Below the pieces are notes generated by a model. That model saw nothing but the letters and a program-made list of their open reading frames with translations. It ran no database searches and was not told the DNA's origin. A program made the translations under genes and the position numbers. Shown piece by piece: positions 1 through 8,732 of a stretch of DNA of 43,215 nucleotides. Origin of the DNA: an uncultured Opitutales bacterium (GTDB lineage Bacteria; Verrucomicrobiota; Verrucomicrobiia; Opitutales; Intestinicryptomonadaceae); contig URJJ01000024.1 in NCBI GenBank assembly GCA_900548185.1, forward strand, positions 1 to 43,215, given 5' to 3'. Numbering within the stretch: position 1 is the stretch's first letter; every line of letters begins with the position of its first letter.

Positions 1-484
1 TGCCAAGCTTCGGCACGGCAGCCGCCGCGCCTCTCCCAGTACATACGCATTGCCAAAGGCAATTGCTCGCACCCGACAATCCCGAGGGAAAATCCCAACA
101 GCCGCGGATTCGCCGCGCTCTCGCCTGATTTGCAAAACTCAGTTTGCAGTGGAAATTCAGCATGGCAAAAACAAAGCCGCATAGGCTTCACCTCTCCGCA
201 ATCGGCGCACAAAAATGCAAACGGAAACTTTGCGCCCGATAGGCGCGCCCCCCATGCGGCACAAATTTTGCGGGGCGATAAAAAATTCAAGCGGCCTATT
301 TTTTGCGGCGCCGCCCAATAAAATTGGGCGAAAAATCAGGCGGGATATTTCCCGCATAATTCTATGGAAACATTCGGAATGCTAAGCCCGGTTTTGCGCG
401 GCGGCATCTAATGCAAGCGGATAGCAAAAAATATTTATTGATACAATCTAACCTAAAAAATGAGCGACTCCGGCCGCAAAATTA
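1..484. other. non-coding region at window start
   Basis: No convincing gene is seen. The short open frames here have no recognisable motifs and no family resemblance. A small hairpin (ATTGCC-AAA-GGCAAT) lies at 49-63. Around 328-358 there is a fragment resembling the core of the dispersed repeat found elsewhere (GAAAAATCAGGCGG in reverse orientation), possibly a decayed copy. The tract becomes AT-rich around 420-500. Confidence 0.6.
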
Positions 485-605
485 AAGGCGGATTCCGCAA
501 TGAAATGCGATTGCAAAAAAACAATCCCGCCATGCCCGCCAATCGCGGCGCAGTAATTTTATCTTTAATTTCTCTCGGGGCATTCTAGTCTGTGCCTGTC
601 CCTTT
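485..605 (+). repeat. dispersed intergenic repeat, copy 1 (degenerate)
   Basis: This copy begins near GGCGGATTCCGCAATGAAAT and ends with CGGGGCATTCTAGTCTGTGCCTGTCCC. The right end closely matches the right ends of the copies at 28381-28505 and 41725-41860. The centre is diverged: the usual GCCGCGAAACGCCGCCTG core is barely recognisable. It sits immediately upstream of the arginase-family gene, so it may overlap that gene's promoter or leader. Similarity was judged by eye. Confidence 0.55.
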
Positions 606-673
606 TTTATTACGCATGCGCATGGGCGCCCGGCATGGCATCCCATGCGGAAAAATCAAACATGGAGCTAAAT

Positions 674-1552
674 ATGGAAAAGCAGACAAAGACAATCAGG
701 CTCGTCTATCCGCAATGGCAGGGCGGAAATATCGCCCATTGGATAACGGAAGTGAAAGACCCCGAACTGGCATCCAGGGGATATTATCTCGGCGCGCATC
801 TGTTGAACTTTCTCGCTCCGCACAACGGCCAGGAAACATTCACCGTCCCCGTGGCAACCGAAATTTCGGAGCGGAAAATTACAGACGGAGTTATGGACAA
901 GGAGGCCATCGTTTCGCAGACCAAAGCGGCCCTGGATATTCTGCGCGCACAGGCCCCCGACAAGATAGTGACGCTTGGCGGGGACTGCTCGGCAAGCGTT
1001 GCGCCTTTCACCTTCCTTGCCGAACGCAACGAAGGCGACTTGGCGATGGTCTGGATTGACGCGCACCCGGACATTACGCTGCCCGGCGATGCATATCCGG
1101 GCTACCATGCAATGGCGCTGGCGGCTTGCATGGGCGAGGGCGACAGGCAAATAATTTCGGAACTGCCCGCCCGGATTCCGCCCTCCAAAATCCTGATTGT
1201 CGGCCTGCGCGATTGGGAGCGCGATGAAATCAAGGCGCGGCAGAAAGAATACGGCATAAGGCATCTGTCGCCCGAGGACGTGCGGGAGGACAGCCATGCG
1301 GTGCGGGAATGGCTGGAATCGTGCGGGGCTTCAAAAGTCGTGGTGCATTTTGATTTGGACGCGCTCGACCCGGCGGAAATCGTCGCCGCAGTCGGCACAG
1401 TTCCCAATGGGATGAAAATGGCAGAAGCAGTGCGCGTGATAAACGACATAGCGCAGGAAAAGGAAATAGCAGGGCTGACCGTCGCCGAACCGATGCCGCG
1501 CACGGCAATGCGCCTCAAAGAGATGCTTAGCCAGTTGCCTCTGCTTAAATAA
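674..1552 (+). CDS. arginase/agmatinase-family ureohydrolase
   Basis: Members of this family are cytoplasmic binuclear-manganese hydrolases that release urea or a related product from guanidino substrates such as arginine, agmatine or formiminoglutamate. The family blocks are visible in order: GGDCS, then WIDAHPDI (the DAHxD metal motif), then HFDLDALDP (the DxDxxDP metal motif), with a late acidic residue in TVAEPMPR. The first block is normally GGDHS, whose His is a metal ligand; here it is Cys. That exchange occurs in some poorly characterised arginase-like subfamilies, so the substrate cannot be assigned. I chose the ATG at 674 because GGAG lies about eight bases upstream; in-frame ATGs at 635 and 662 have no clear ribosome site. 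The protein is about 292 residues, a usual family length. It is monocistronic, with a dispersed repeat upstream and a 950-base gap downstream. Confidence 0.85.
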   Translation: MEKQTKTIRLVYPQWQGGNIAHWITEVKDPELASRGYYLGAHLLNFLAPHNGQETFTVPVATEISERKITDGVMDKEAIVSQTKAALDILRAQAPDKIVTLGGDCSASVAPFTFLAERNEGDLAMVWIDAHPDITLPGDAYPGYHAMALAACMGEGDRQIISELPARIPPSKILIVGLRDWERDEIKARQKEYGIRHLSPEDVREDSHAVREWLESCGASKVVVHFDLDALDPAEIVAAVGTVPNGMKMAEAVRVINDIAQEKEIAGLTVAEPMPRTAMRLKEMLSQLPLLK

Positions 1553-2509
1553 AACGCTTCTGCGGAGCGGCAGCCCGCAGAACGCCCTGCCGGTTTGCGC
1601 AAAGGCTTGAGGGAAAAGGTTCCGCCCCCTTTTCCCCGGTTTTCTTTTCCCGAAAATAATAGCCGCTCTTCACATTTCTATCCCAACGGCTTGCCCGGAT
1701 AAGAAAAGCTATGCGGACTTAAGCTTCCGCTATGGCTGCTGACTGCTGCGCTAAAATGTGGAATCTCTTCCAATCTTCACAGTTTAAAAGAGCCGCGCCT
1801 CTCATACAGGCTTGCCGGCAAAGTCTGAAGCATGCAAGCGCGGCGGCAGATGAAACCGGCGCCACATTCATGTTTTTCAAAGATTGGGCGCGCGATAAAA
1901 TTTGGAAAACAGCATCTCCGCCATTCATCCGCGCCCCGGGAAAAACCTGTTGGGTTGAAACGCAATCCGCACAGAATGCGGAAAGCATACGGATGCGCAG
2001 CCACGCCGCCCAAGCGCGCCCCCGCAAAAAGCCAAACGCCTCATGCAATGCAAAAGAAAGCGGGAAAAATTTATAGGGATAACGAATTTTAAGCTTTGGA
2101 TATGGGCTTAAAAGTGGAGATTTCGGCAGATAAAAAGGCATTGGAACGGATTTGCCGCCCCGTATTTGGGCTGAAATTTTCGCGCAGGTTCCGCATATGA
2201 AGGAAGATTCTAAAGCGCATTTAATCATGCCCCGGTTTTCGGCCTTCCCCCCTCAATGTGCGCGCAGGCTTGGGAGCGGAAAGTTCCCGCATGGATTTGC
2301 AAACAGTTTAAATCGGAGGGCGATACAGTTTCTTCTGCGGTGCGGCGGCGCCCATAGTGGCGGGCGGGAATCCGCATGAATTTCAAAGCCCACATAAGCC
2401 GCACTGGCGTACTTTTATTTTCCAATGCGAAACTTCCCGGCTGGTACTGCGCAAGAAAAAATCCGAGAGGGCTCGGGCGCAGAAAAGCCGCGCGGCCTGC
2501 GGCCAAAGC
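1553..2509. other. non-coding gap of about 950 bases
   Basis: No gene is supported between the arginase-family gene and the end of recO, which converge on this gap. Overlapping frames on both strands are Cys/Arg-rich or low in complexity and show no family motif. No convincing terminator with a T-tract was identified. The composition resembles the other gene-poor tracts of the window and may be decayed coding sequence, but no parent gene could be recognised. Confidence 0.55.
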
Positions 2510-3106
2510 TCATACGATGTCAGTTTCCGCGCGCAGCCAGCGCTCCATTTTTTCAAGCAGCGCCGGCGCCGCCGACGCGCCGGCGCCAATTTCAGAAAGC
2601 GGAGTGGCTATTATTTTCGAGAACGCTTCGGCATCCCCCGCGCCGAGCGAGCGGAAGAAAGACTCCCTTGCCGGATAGCCCTCCGAGCGCGCGAAAAGAT
2701 ATAGGAATTTCAGCCTCGCGCACGCCCCGTCGCCCCCTGCGGCCAGCGCGTCAAAGGCGGAAGAGACGGCCGAGAAGAGGGCCCCGAAACTTTCGAGATA
2801 GCGCGAGTTGCGCAGCACGCATTTTGAAATTTCGCAGGCGTGCAAAAAGGCGTCGTAATCCGCGCCGATGGCCGTGCGCCTCTTTGAGATTTCAAAATCC
2901 CTGATAAAAAACATGTCGGACATTTTCGCCTTATCCGCGGCAAAGACCGCCTCGTCGAAAAAGTCAGGAAGCGGGGAGGCTTTTTTTAAAGAGACCCTCC
3001 TGCACGCCGCCACCAGCCCAAATTCCGGGGAAAGAAGCCTGTAATGCGCAGTGCTCTCGCCGCGCACCGACTTTTCGAGGACCACAGCCGGAATTTCGCA
3101 GTCCAC
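2510..3106 (-). CDS. recO: DNA repair protein RecO
   Basis: RecO works with RecF and RecR to load RecA onto SSB-coated single-stranded DNA during gap repair. The assignment rests on an N-terminal block typical of the RecO OB-fold (a 'vVLeks.rGEs...yrLLSPEfGLVaA' pattern), followed by a helical domain in which the family zinc-binding cysteines are not evident. At 198 residues it is shorter than the usual 230-250. The start is a GTG at 3106, three bases after the stop of the DUF502 gene, so the two are probably translationally coupled. It is the last gene of a four-gene minus-strand operon. The fold assignment is moderately secure: RecO is poorly conserved and no single diagnostic motif is present. 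Confidence 0.7.
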   Translation of the reverse strand: MDCEIPAVVLEKSVRGESTAHYRLLSPEFGLVAACRRVSLKKASPLPDFFDEAVFAADKAKMSDMFFIRDFEISKRRTAIGADYDAFLHACEISKCVLRNSRYLESFGALFSAVSSAFDALAAGGDGACARLKFLYLFARSEGYPARESFFRSLGAGDAEAFSKIIATPLSEIGAGASAAPALLEKMERWLRAETDIV

Positions 3107-3109
3107 GCC

Positions 3110-3808
3110 TCAGCGCCCCCCGGAGGAAATTCCGCCGCCCTCCGCGCAGCCGCCCGGACCCTTTGGCTCCCATGCCGGCACGACCGCGCCGAACGAAACG
3201 ATGAGCTTCATGGCGTCTGATATGGACATGTCCAGATGCCTCACTTCCGAGGCAGGCACCATCATGAGAAATCCGCTTGTCGGGTTCGGCGTCGTCGGGA
3301 CAAACACGTTCACGACCTCCTCTCCGGTGACGGCCTGTATCTCACCGCGCCCGTCGCTTGTAAGAAAGCCGACCGAGTAGATTCCCGCGCGCGGGAACTC
3401 GATGAGGACCGCGCTCTGGAAAACGGCCTTCTTCTGTTTTGAAAAGGTGTCGACAATCTGCTTTACGGTCTTGTAAATCGTGTTTGCGAGCGGGATTTTG
3501 GAAATCACGGCCTCCGAGAGCCCTATGGCGATGCGCCCGAAAAGAAAACTCGAAAAATACCCTATGAGCGTGATGAAAGCCAGGACGACAAGCGTCGAAA
3601 AGGTGTTCATCACCCCCTTGCCGAAAGCCGAATCCAGAAAGGCGGAGTCGAGGCTCCCGAATACCGGCACAAATATAAGCTCCGTGACAGGCGCCCCCAG
3701 CGTGCGCACGAGCCACATTATGAGAAACACCGTGACAGTTATCGGGAGGACGACAAAGACCCCCGCCAAAAGCGAATTTCTGAGAGACTTTAGCATTTTT
3801 TCAAGCAT
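3110..3808 (-). CDS. DUF502 family integral membrane protein
   Basis: This 232-residue inner-membrane protein of unknown biochemical role belongs to the DUF502 family. Two strong hydrophobic segments are visible, at about residues 13-34 (SLLAGVFVVLPITVTVFLIM) and 68-92 (the TFSTLVVLAFITLIGYF area). They are followed by the family signature IPLANTIYKTVKQ and, near the C-terminus, PTTPNPTSGFL. Length and motif order are normal for the family; the last 20 residues are a Gly/Ser-rich tail. The start overlaps the end of ybeY by eight bases and the stop lies three bases before recO, so it is embedded in an operon. The family is commonly found near cell-envelope or RNA-processing genes; no function can be read from the sequence. 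Confidence 0.92.
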   Translation of the reverse strand: MLEKMLKSLRNSLLAGVFVVLPITVTVFLIMWLVRTLGAPVTELIFVPVFGSLDSAFLDSAFGKGVMNTFSTLVVLAFITLIGYFSSFLFGRIAIGLSEAVISKIPLANTIYKTVKQIVDTFSKQKKAVFQSAVLIEFPRAGIYSVGFLTSDGRGEIQAVTGEEVVNVFVPTTPNPTSGFLMMVPASEVRHLDMSISDAMKLIVSFGAVVPAWEPKGPGGCAEGGGISSGGR

Positions 3809-4274
3809 TGAAATGGAAGACCGGCCTGCGGAAGGCCGCCCTGATTATCCCGAGGGCCTCGGCTTCCGCCGCCCGCATTTTTGCGGCGTCCTCCGGGGCT
3901 ATATCGTCCACGCCCGCCAGATGGAGCATGCCGTGGGCGACATAGAGGCAAAGCTCCTCGTCCGGGGTGTTGGAATACCTTGCGGCCATGTCCAGGGCCC
4001 GCTCCGCGCTCACGCATATTTCCCCGGCAAACCCGTCCGCAGGGTCCCCCTCGAAGGTGATGACATCCGTGCGCGTCGGGTCCGACAAAAATTCGGCGTG
4101 AATGCCCGCGATTTGCCCGTCGTCCATGACGGCCACCGAAAGCGTCCCCGCAGGCGCGCGCAAGCGGGCGGGCAGGCGCTCGTCAAGAACCCTGACAAGC
4201 CGCGCGAGGCGCTCCCGCCTGAAAGACACAAGCGAGCTCATGTTGCACGACTGTACTTCCCTCGGGGTGTTCAA
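3801..4274 (-). CDS. ybeY: endoribonuclease YbeY (rRNA maturation factor)
   Basis: YbeY is a metal-dependent endoribonuclease that takes part in 16S rRNA 3'-end maturation and ribosome quality control. The hallmark HGxLHLxGxDH region is present as HGMLHLAGVDD at about residues 115-125, preceded by the 'TDVITFEGD' strand and 'GEICVS' that precede the active site in the family. The third metal-binding position, normally His, is Asp in this protein. The rest of the motif, including the trailing M in 'DAAKM', is intact, so the protein is probably still functional, perhaps with altered metal preference. Length is 157 residues, which is normal. A start at the internal Met of 'NMSSLV' is also possible. 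Its first bases overlap the upstream isomerase gene by four bases and its end overlaps DUF502 by eight, which indicates translational coupling. Confidence 0.88.
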   Translation of the reverse strand: MNTPREVQSCNMSSLVSFRRERLARLVRVLDERLPARLRAPAGTLSVAVMDDGQIAGIHAEFLSDPTRTDVITFEGDPADGFAGEICVSAERALDMAARYSNTPDEELCLYVAHGMLHLAGVDDIAPEDAAKMRAAEAEALGIIRAAFRRPVFHFNA

Positions 4275-5299
4275 AACATGTCCTCCACCCTTTTCAGGGA
4301 ATCCGCGACGTCGGCCTCGTCCACCCTGGGATTGATTTCAAGGGTGAATATCTGCGAGGCCGGGTCGAAATATTTCTTCACTAGCGAAAAGTCTATCGAG
4401 CCCTTCCCTATGCCGCGATGGTCGCGGCACGAGTCCGTGCAGTCGTGCAGGTGCCACCCGCAGACGAGGCCGCGCAGCGAGTCGAGGAAAGCCTCCAGGT
4501 CTATGACCCCGCGCAGGCTTTTTATCTGCGCGTGCCCGATGTCTATCCAGGCCCGGACGTTGGAGAGCGACGAACACTCCCGCGCGAAATCCGCAAACAT
4601 CGTGTCAAACGGCAGCTCCGCGAATCCGTCGCGGTTTTCCACGCCTATCAAGACCCCCTTCTCGGAAAACTTTTCGTTTGCAAGCTTCAGGTTTTCCATG
4701 ATGCGCCCGTGCGCCGCGGCGGCCTTGCGCTCCGCCCCCGCCACAAATTTCCGCAGGGACGATGCGTACGCGGCACCGGCGTCCACCAGTTTTTTTTCGG
4801 CATCGGCGGCTCCGCCTTCCAGTGCCCCCTCCCCTTCCGCGTTCCCGGCGCGCGCAGCCTCCACGGCTTCGCGGGCCTCGCGGAGCCTTTCAAAGCGCGA
4901 AAGCAGCCCGCCGACGGGATTGAAAAAGAAGTACGACAGCGCCCCCGAATGCATCACCATGCGCCCCGCCCCGACGGACTCGGCCAGGGCGAGCGTGTTG
5001 AGCGTGTGGCGCATCCAAAGGTCGGATTCGCGCCGCGAAGACGTTGCGGGCGAAAACAGGTTCGGGGCCGGCGCCTGGGCGAAGGGCGGAACCGGGCAGA
5101 AATTGTGGAGGGAGGCGACCTTTACCACGCCCTCCCCCGCCGCGCGCATTATGCCGTCCACCATTCCCACCGTGGTCGAATGCCCTAGCTCCACGTACTT
5201 AAAGCCGTACTCGGCCGCCTTGCACATCATCTCGTATCCGTCGGAGATGCGGCGGTGGAAATAGCTTGTGGAAAGCGTTATGACGGGGTCTTGTGCCAT
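4271..5299 (-). CDS. sugar phosphate isomerase/epimerase-like TIM-barrel protein
   Basis: The protein has the xylose isomerase-like TIM-barrel fold shared by sugar isomerases, epimerases and AP endonuclease 2. Visible elements are an early strand followed by 'GFKYVELGHS', then 'KVASLHNFCP', 'GAGRMVMHSGA', 'VLIGVENRDG', 'VRAWIDIGHAQ', 'WHLHDC' and 'FTLEINPR'. These supply the acidic and His residues expected at the C-terminal ends of barrel strands. An Ala/Glu-rich helical insertion lies in the middle. I chose the ATG at 5299; a TTG ten codons upstream is open but poor. The length is about 342 residues, longer than typical 270-300 members because of the insertion. It is the first gene of the operon with ybeY, DUF502 and recO, overlapping ybeY by four bases. 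Substrate unknown. Confidence 0.8.
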   Translation of the reverse strand: MAQDPVITLSTSYFHRRISDGYEMMCKAAEYGFKYVELGHSTTVGMVDGIMRAAGEGVVKVASLHNFCPVPPFAQAPAPNLFSPATSSRRESDLWMRHTLNTLALAESVGAGRMVMHSGALSYFFFNPVGGLLSRFERLREAREAVEAARAGNAEGEGALEGGAADAEKKLVDAGAAYASSLRKFVAGAERKAAAAHGRIMENLKLANEKFSEKGVLIGVENRDGFAELPFDTMFADFARECSSLSNVRAWIDIGHAQIKSLRGVIDLEAFLDSLRGLVCGWHLHDCTDSCRDHRGIGKGSIDFSLVKKYFDPASQIFTLEINPRVDEADVADSLKRVEDMF

Positions 5300-5427
5300 G
5301 TTTTCAAAGGAAACCCATTCGCCCCCCAAAAATCAACAATATACTTGGCCTGCGGGAAGCGGAGCGGGCCTGTGCGAGGCGCGGGAACCCCTGTATCGGA
5401 ACATTTTGCATCCCATAAAGTTGCAAA

Positions 5428-7290
5428 CTACGGATTCGCCGCCCCGCCGCGCCCGCAGGCTGAAATTACGATTACGTTTATGTCTGCCGGGGAGACGCCC
5501 GATATTCTGGAGGCCTGCCCCACCGTCGATGGCCTGAACTTCGCAAGCTTCTGCGCAGCTTCGATGCGCAGGCCCTTCAGCTTCATGTAGTCCGTATTCT
5601 CAGGGATTTTAACGTTTTCAAGGCGGTCCATTTTCGCTATCTGCCGGAGTTCGCGCTCCAGGTATCCGCCGTATATCACGCGGTAGAGAATCTCCTCCCG
5701 CGCCCCGTCCGAAAGCTCCCCGAAGCCCTCCGGCATGGGGCCGGAATAGCCCTCCCCTTCGCGCTTCAGCGCGGCGCCCTCGCGGGAATTTTCCAGCGCG
5801 GCGGTCCATTTGGCGACGTCCGCGGCCTTTTTTGCGATTTTTGCGGCCCGGCCTTCTCCCAAAAGCCCGTACTTTTTGGCATGGGCAAAGAGGCGTATTT
5901 CCGCGCTCGAATGGTTGAGCAGGAGGCGGTATTCGGCGCGGCTTGTGAACATGCGGTAGGGTTCCTGCGTTCCCTTTGTCACCAGGTCGTCGATGAGGAC
6001 GCCGATGTAGCTTTCGTGGCGCCGGAGGACGAGCGGCTCAAGGCCGAGGACGGACGCCGCCGCGTTTATGCCCGCGACGAGCCCCTGCCCCGCCGCCTCC
6101 TCGTAGCCGCTGGTGCCGTTTATCTGCCCGGCGCAGAAAAGGCCGGCGACAACCCGCGATTCGAGCGTAGCAAAAAGCTGCGTCGGGGGCGCGTAGTCGT
6201 ACTCCACCGCGTAGGCGGGGCGGGCGACCCTGGCGTTTTCCAGGCCGGGGACGGTGCGGATTATCTCAAGCTGCACGTCAAGCGGCATGGAGGTGGAAAG
6301 GCCGTTTATGTACCACTCGTCGCAGAAGCGCCCCTCCGGCTCCAGAAAAAGCCTGTGGCCCTCCTTGCCCGCGAACCTCACCACCTTGTCCTCTATGCTC
6401 GGGCAGTAGCGCGGTCCCACCCCCTCTATTTTGCCGCCGTACATGGCGGATTTTTTCAAATTTGCGCGGATGACCTCGGCGGTGCGCCCGTTTGTGGAGG
6501 TTTCGTAGCAGGCCGCCTGGTTTTTGCCGAACCCTTCAAAACCGGCCCAGTTCGACTGTTCCACGTGGAACAGCCCCCCCTCGCGCGTGTCGTAGAACGC
6601 GAAGAGCCGGGGTTCCGGATCGCCCTTCTGGACGGCGCACTTTGAAAAGTCTATCGAGGAGCCCAGGATGCGCGCCGGAGTCCCGGTCTTGAGCCTTCCG
6701 AGCTCTATTCCGCACTCCCTCAGGCTTCCGGAGAGCAGTTTTGAGGAAAAGTCCCCCATCCTGCCGCCTTCCGATGTCTCGTGGCCCACATACAGGAGGC
6801 CGCGCAGGAAGGTGCCGGTCGTGATTACGACCCTTTCCGAGTAAAACGACGCGCCCAGGACCGTGCTCACCCCGCGGACGCGGCCGTCCGACACGATGAG
6901 GCCGGAAACCTCCGCCTGAAAGAGGTCCAGGTTCGGCTGGCGCTCAAGGACGCTTTTCATGCGGAACTGGTACGCCTTTTTGTCGCACTGGGCGCGGGGC
7001 GCGCGGACGGCGGGCCCCTTGGAGGCGTTGAGCACCCTGAACTGGATGCCCGTGGCGTCGGCGTTCAGGGCCATTTCGCCGCCCAGAGCGTCTATCTCGC
7101 GCACGATATGCCCCTTGGCGAGGCCGCCTATCGCGGGATTGCAGCTCATCTGCGCAACCGTGTCCAAGTTTCCGGTGAGAAGCAGAGTCGGCACGCCCAT
7201 GCGGGCGGAAGCGAGGGCCGCCTCCACCCCGGCATGCCCCGCGCCGCAGACAATCACTCCGTATGGTTCCTTTTCGCCCAATTTAAGCAT
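5428..7290 (-). CDS. mnmG: tRNA uridine-5-carboxymethylaminomethyl modification enzyme MnmG (GidA)
   Basis: MnmG is the FAD-binding partner of MnmE. Together they install cmnm5/nm5 groups on the wobble uridine of several tRNAs. The protein shows the N-terminal dinucleotide motif GAGHAGVEAA, the family block CNPAIGGLAKGHIVREIDAL, then GPRYCPSIEDK, GYEEAAGQGLVAG and a C-terminal STVGQASRISGVSPADI. Length is about 620 residues, normal for the family. The start at ATG 7290 places the FAD motif about a dozen residues in; a GTG at 7308 is also open. Between the blocks lies an unusual stretch containing GLFHVEQ, which is encoded by a perfect 16-bp parS palindrome (6557-6572). mnmG often lies near the chromosome origin beside rsmG and parAB; here rsmG is about 7 kb away and parAB are not in the window. 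Confidence 0.97.
   Translation of the reverse strand: MLKLGEKEPYGVIVCGAGHAGVEAALASARMGVPTLLLTGNLDTVAQMSCNPAIGGLAKGHIVREIDALGGEMALNADATGIQFRVLNASKGPAVRAPRAQCDKKAYQFRMKSVLERQPNLDLFQAEVSGLIVSDGRVRGVSTVLGASFYSERVVITTGTFLRGLLYVGHETSEGGRMGDFSSKLLSGSLRECGIELGRLKTGTPARILGSSIDFSKCAVQKGDPEPRLFAFYDTREGGLFHVEQSNWAGFEGFGKNQAACYETSTNGRTAEVIRANLKKSAMYGGKIEGVGPRYCPSIEDKVVRFAGKEGHRLFLEPEGRFCDEWYINGLSTSMPLDVQLEIIRTVPGLENARVARPAYAVEYDYAPPTQLFATLESRVVAGLFCAGQINGTSGYEEAAGQGLVAGINAAASVLGLEPLVLRRHESYIGVLIDDLVTKGTQEPYRMFTSRAEYRLLLNHSSAEIRLFAHAKKYGLLGEGRAAKIAKKAADVAKWTAALENSREGAALKREGEGYSGPMPEGFGELSDGAREEILYRVIYGGYLERELRQIAKMDRLENVKIPENTDYMKLKGLRIEAAQKLAKFRPSTVGQASRISGVSPADINVIVISACGRGGAANP
6557..6572. promoter_or_regulatory. 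parS-like ParB-binding palindrome inside mnmG
   Basis: The sequence TGTTCCACGTGGAACA is a perfect 16-bp palindrome and equals a well-known chromosomal parS sequence (consensus close to TGTTNCACGTGNAACA). ParB dimers bind such sites, spread by CTP-dependent clamping, and recruit ParA and SMC for origin segregation. It is read in mnmG as part of FHVEQ. This match is seen directly; binding is inferred from the motif alone, and no parA or parB gene is in the window. Confidence 0.75.
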
Positions 7291-7387
7291 CCGCCAAATC
7301 TTGCACACGGGAAGACGCTTTCAAGCATAAATTTGCATGCAAAATGCGCGTAAAAGCGGACGCCCCTTCCCGCGTCCAAAAGCACTC

Positions 7388-7496
7388 TCTGAAATAATCA
7401 AAAAAATCAGGCCGCATTTCGCGGTGCATTCCGCCGACACTCACCCTCCGCGTAGAGTTTCAATTCAGAATCCGTTTTCTTATCTGCGCCAGACCC
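7388..7496 (-). repeat. dispersed intergenic repeat, copy 2 (partial)
   Basis: This copy is in reverse orientation relative to the copy at 41725-41860. It keeps the core AAAAAATCAGGCCGCATTTCGCGG and the distal block CAATTCAGAATCCGTTTTCTTATCTGCGCCAG. Compared with the copy at 9897-10030 the outer left end is eroded. It lies just upstream of mnmG. Confidence 0.7.
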
Positions 7497-7882
7497 AGCG
7501 CAAAAAGTCCGGCAAAAAAACCTGGCGGGAAATTTCAGGGAAAAAACAGAGGGAGCACAGACAGGAAACAAATCATAAAAAAGGCCAAAAAATATTCTCC
7601 GGCTCCAAAAAACTGGCAATCTCATTCGTTTGAGAATTTACCAAAACGACCTCGCCCAAGCAAGGATATGAAAAACGAGAAAAACGACCTTTAAAGGGCA
7701 TTTTTTAGTCTTTTTCCAAATTAAAAAAGCGAAAAAATGCAATTTTTGGCGAATAGCCCCCCCTATCCGACAAAAAAAATGAAAAGAAAGAGGCAAAAGC
7801 ACAAACAGAGTTCCGCGCACGCAAGGCACTAGGATAAAAAAAAGAAAACAAGGCAAAAAGCCCCGCGAGCACTAGAGCCATA

Positions 7883-7898
7883 TGTTCCACATGGAACA
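7883..7898. promoter_or_regulatory. second parS-like site (one substitution)
   Basis: TGTTCCACATGGAACA differs from the perfect site at 6557 by one central base. It is flanked so that ATGTTCCA and TGGAACAT form the two arms. It lies about 1.3 kb from the first site and only five bases from the left edge of the duplicated segment. ParB binding is inferred; central CG-to-CA changes usually weaken the site. Confidence 0.5.
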
Positions 7899-7903
7899 TT
7901 TCA

Positions 7904-8732
7904 CGCCCGCGAGGTAGCGTTAGAGGCGTACGCGGCGATAGAAGGCGCGTTGAGCCGCAGCGCGAAGCTGCACCAGCGCATGCTCGTGGCCCGTGCGTTT
8001 TCGGAATATGCCCTTGCCGGAGGGTTTCCCGATGCGCGCGGGCGTTTTTTGGAGATGGTGGACGGATTTGAGAAGCTTCGCGGGGCGGACGGGTTTTTCC
8101 CCGCAGAGGGGAACGCCTCCATGCGCGAAAACGCCCTCATGATGAGCCTTTTTGCCAGGGCCGCGGCCCTTGGGGCAGATGGGTACGCAGACGCCCTGTG
8201 GAAGCTTTCGGAGGCCGTAAGGGAAAAGATGGACGAAAAGAGCATCACCCCGGCCCTGCTCCGTTTCGCAGGCGGCCGCAGCGGAAGGTCCGAGGCCGCG
8301 GCGCTCGACTGCGCTCTCCTCATAAGGGGATGGCTGGACGCCTATTTCGCAACGGGGGAAGGGGAGTACCTCCGGCTGGCGGCAAAGACTTTCGACAAGT
8401 TCGACTCCGAGTTCGGGGACCCGTCAACCGGGGCCTGGTTCGGCAATTCCTCAGGGTCGACCTTTTCCGAATCACTGCGCTACCGCGACTCCTCCGACGG
8501 GGACTGGCCCTCCGGAATAGGGGAGGGCGCCCAGGCAATCGCCGACATGTCCGCCATGCGCGGCGAACAGCCCGAACGGCTCTTCCGCATCCTCTCGCCC
8601 GCAAACGCGGCGTTTTTCGCATTCAAGTTCCCGGAGCGGGCCTCGCTGAAGCTCTCCATGTTTGAAAACCCGATGCTGCTCATAAAACAGCAAAAAACCC
8701 CGCCAAACGGCGGGGCTTTCGGGCGGCCCTAG
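7904..8732 (+). pseudogene. 3' fragment of the YyaL/DUF255-like gene (duplicate of 31272-32100)
   Basis: This segment repeats the last ~275 codons of the gene at 30589-32100, and I see no difference between the copies. The 5' part, including the signal anchor and the thioredoxin-like region, is absent. An open frame from a TTG at 7950 gives 260 residues but has no ribosome site of its own, so it is treated as a non-functional fragment. It belongs to a 1182-bp duplicated block that also carries the end of ahcY, in the same convergent arrangement as the parent locus. Either a recent duplication or an assembly error could produce it. Confidence 0.85.

Larger units (their letters stand above)
7309..7903. 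other. A-rich non-coding tract between mnmG and the duplicated segment
   Basis: About 600 bases with no supported gene. It contains a degenerate dispersed repeat (7388-7496), long A-runs on the plus strand at about 7500-7610 and 7680-7860, and a parS-like palindrome at its right end. A minus-strand frame starting MFHVEH at 7899 (64 codons) is low in complexity and Phe/Ser-rich, and I do not accept it as a gene. No cluster of DnaA boxes was found. Confidence 0.6.

Noticed and set aside
3480..5264. 594-codon open frame on the plus strand
   Set aside because: It lies opposite DUF502, ybeY and the TIM-barrel gene and shows no family motif; the minus-strand genes have clear motifs and operon overlap. 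Long antisense frames are expected at this GC content.
7705..7899. 64-codon frame starting MFHVEH on the minus strand
   Set aside because: Low complexity and rich in Phe and Ser; the MFHVEH start is simply a translation of the parS-like palindrome.
7309..7903. Replication origin in the A-rich tract beside parS
   Set aside because: No DnaA box cluster was found; parS alone does not define oriC.
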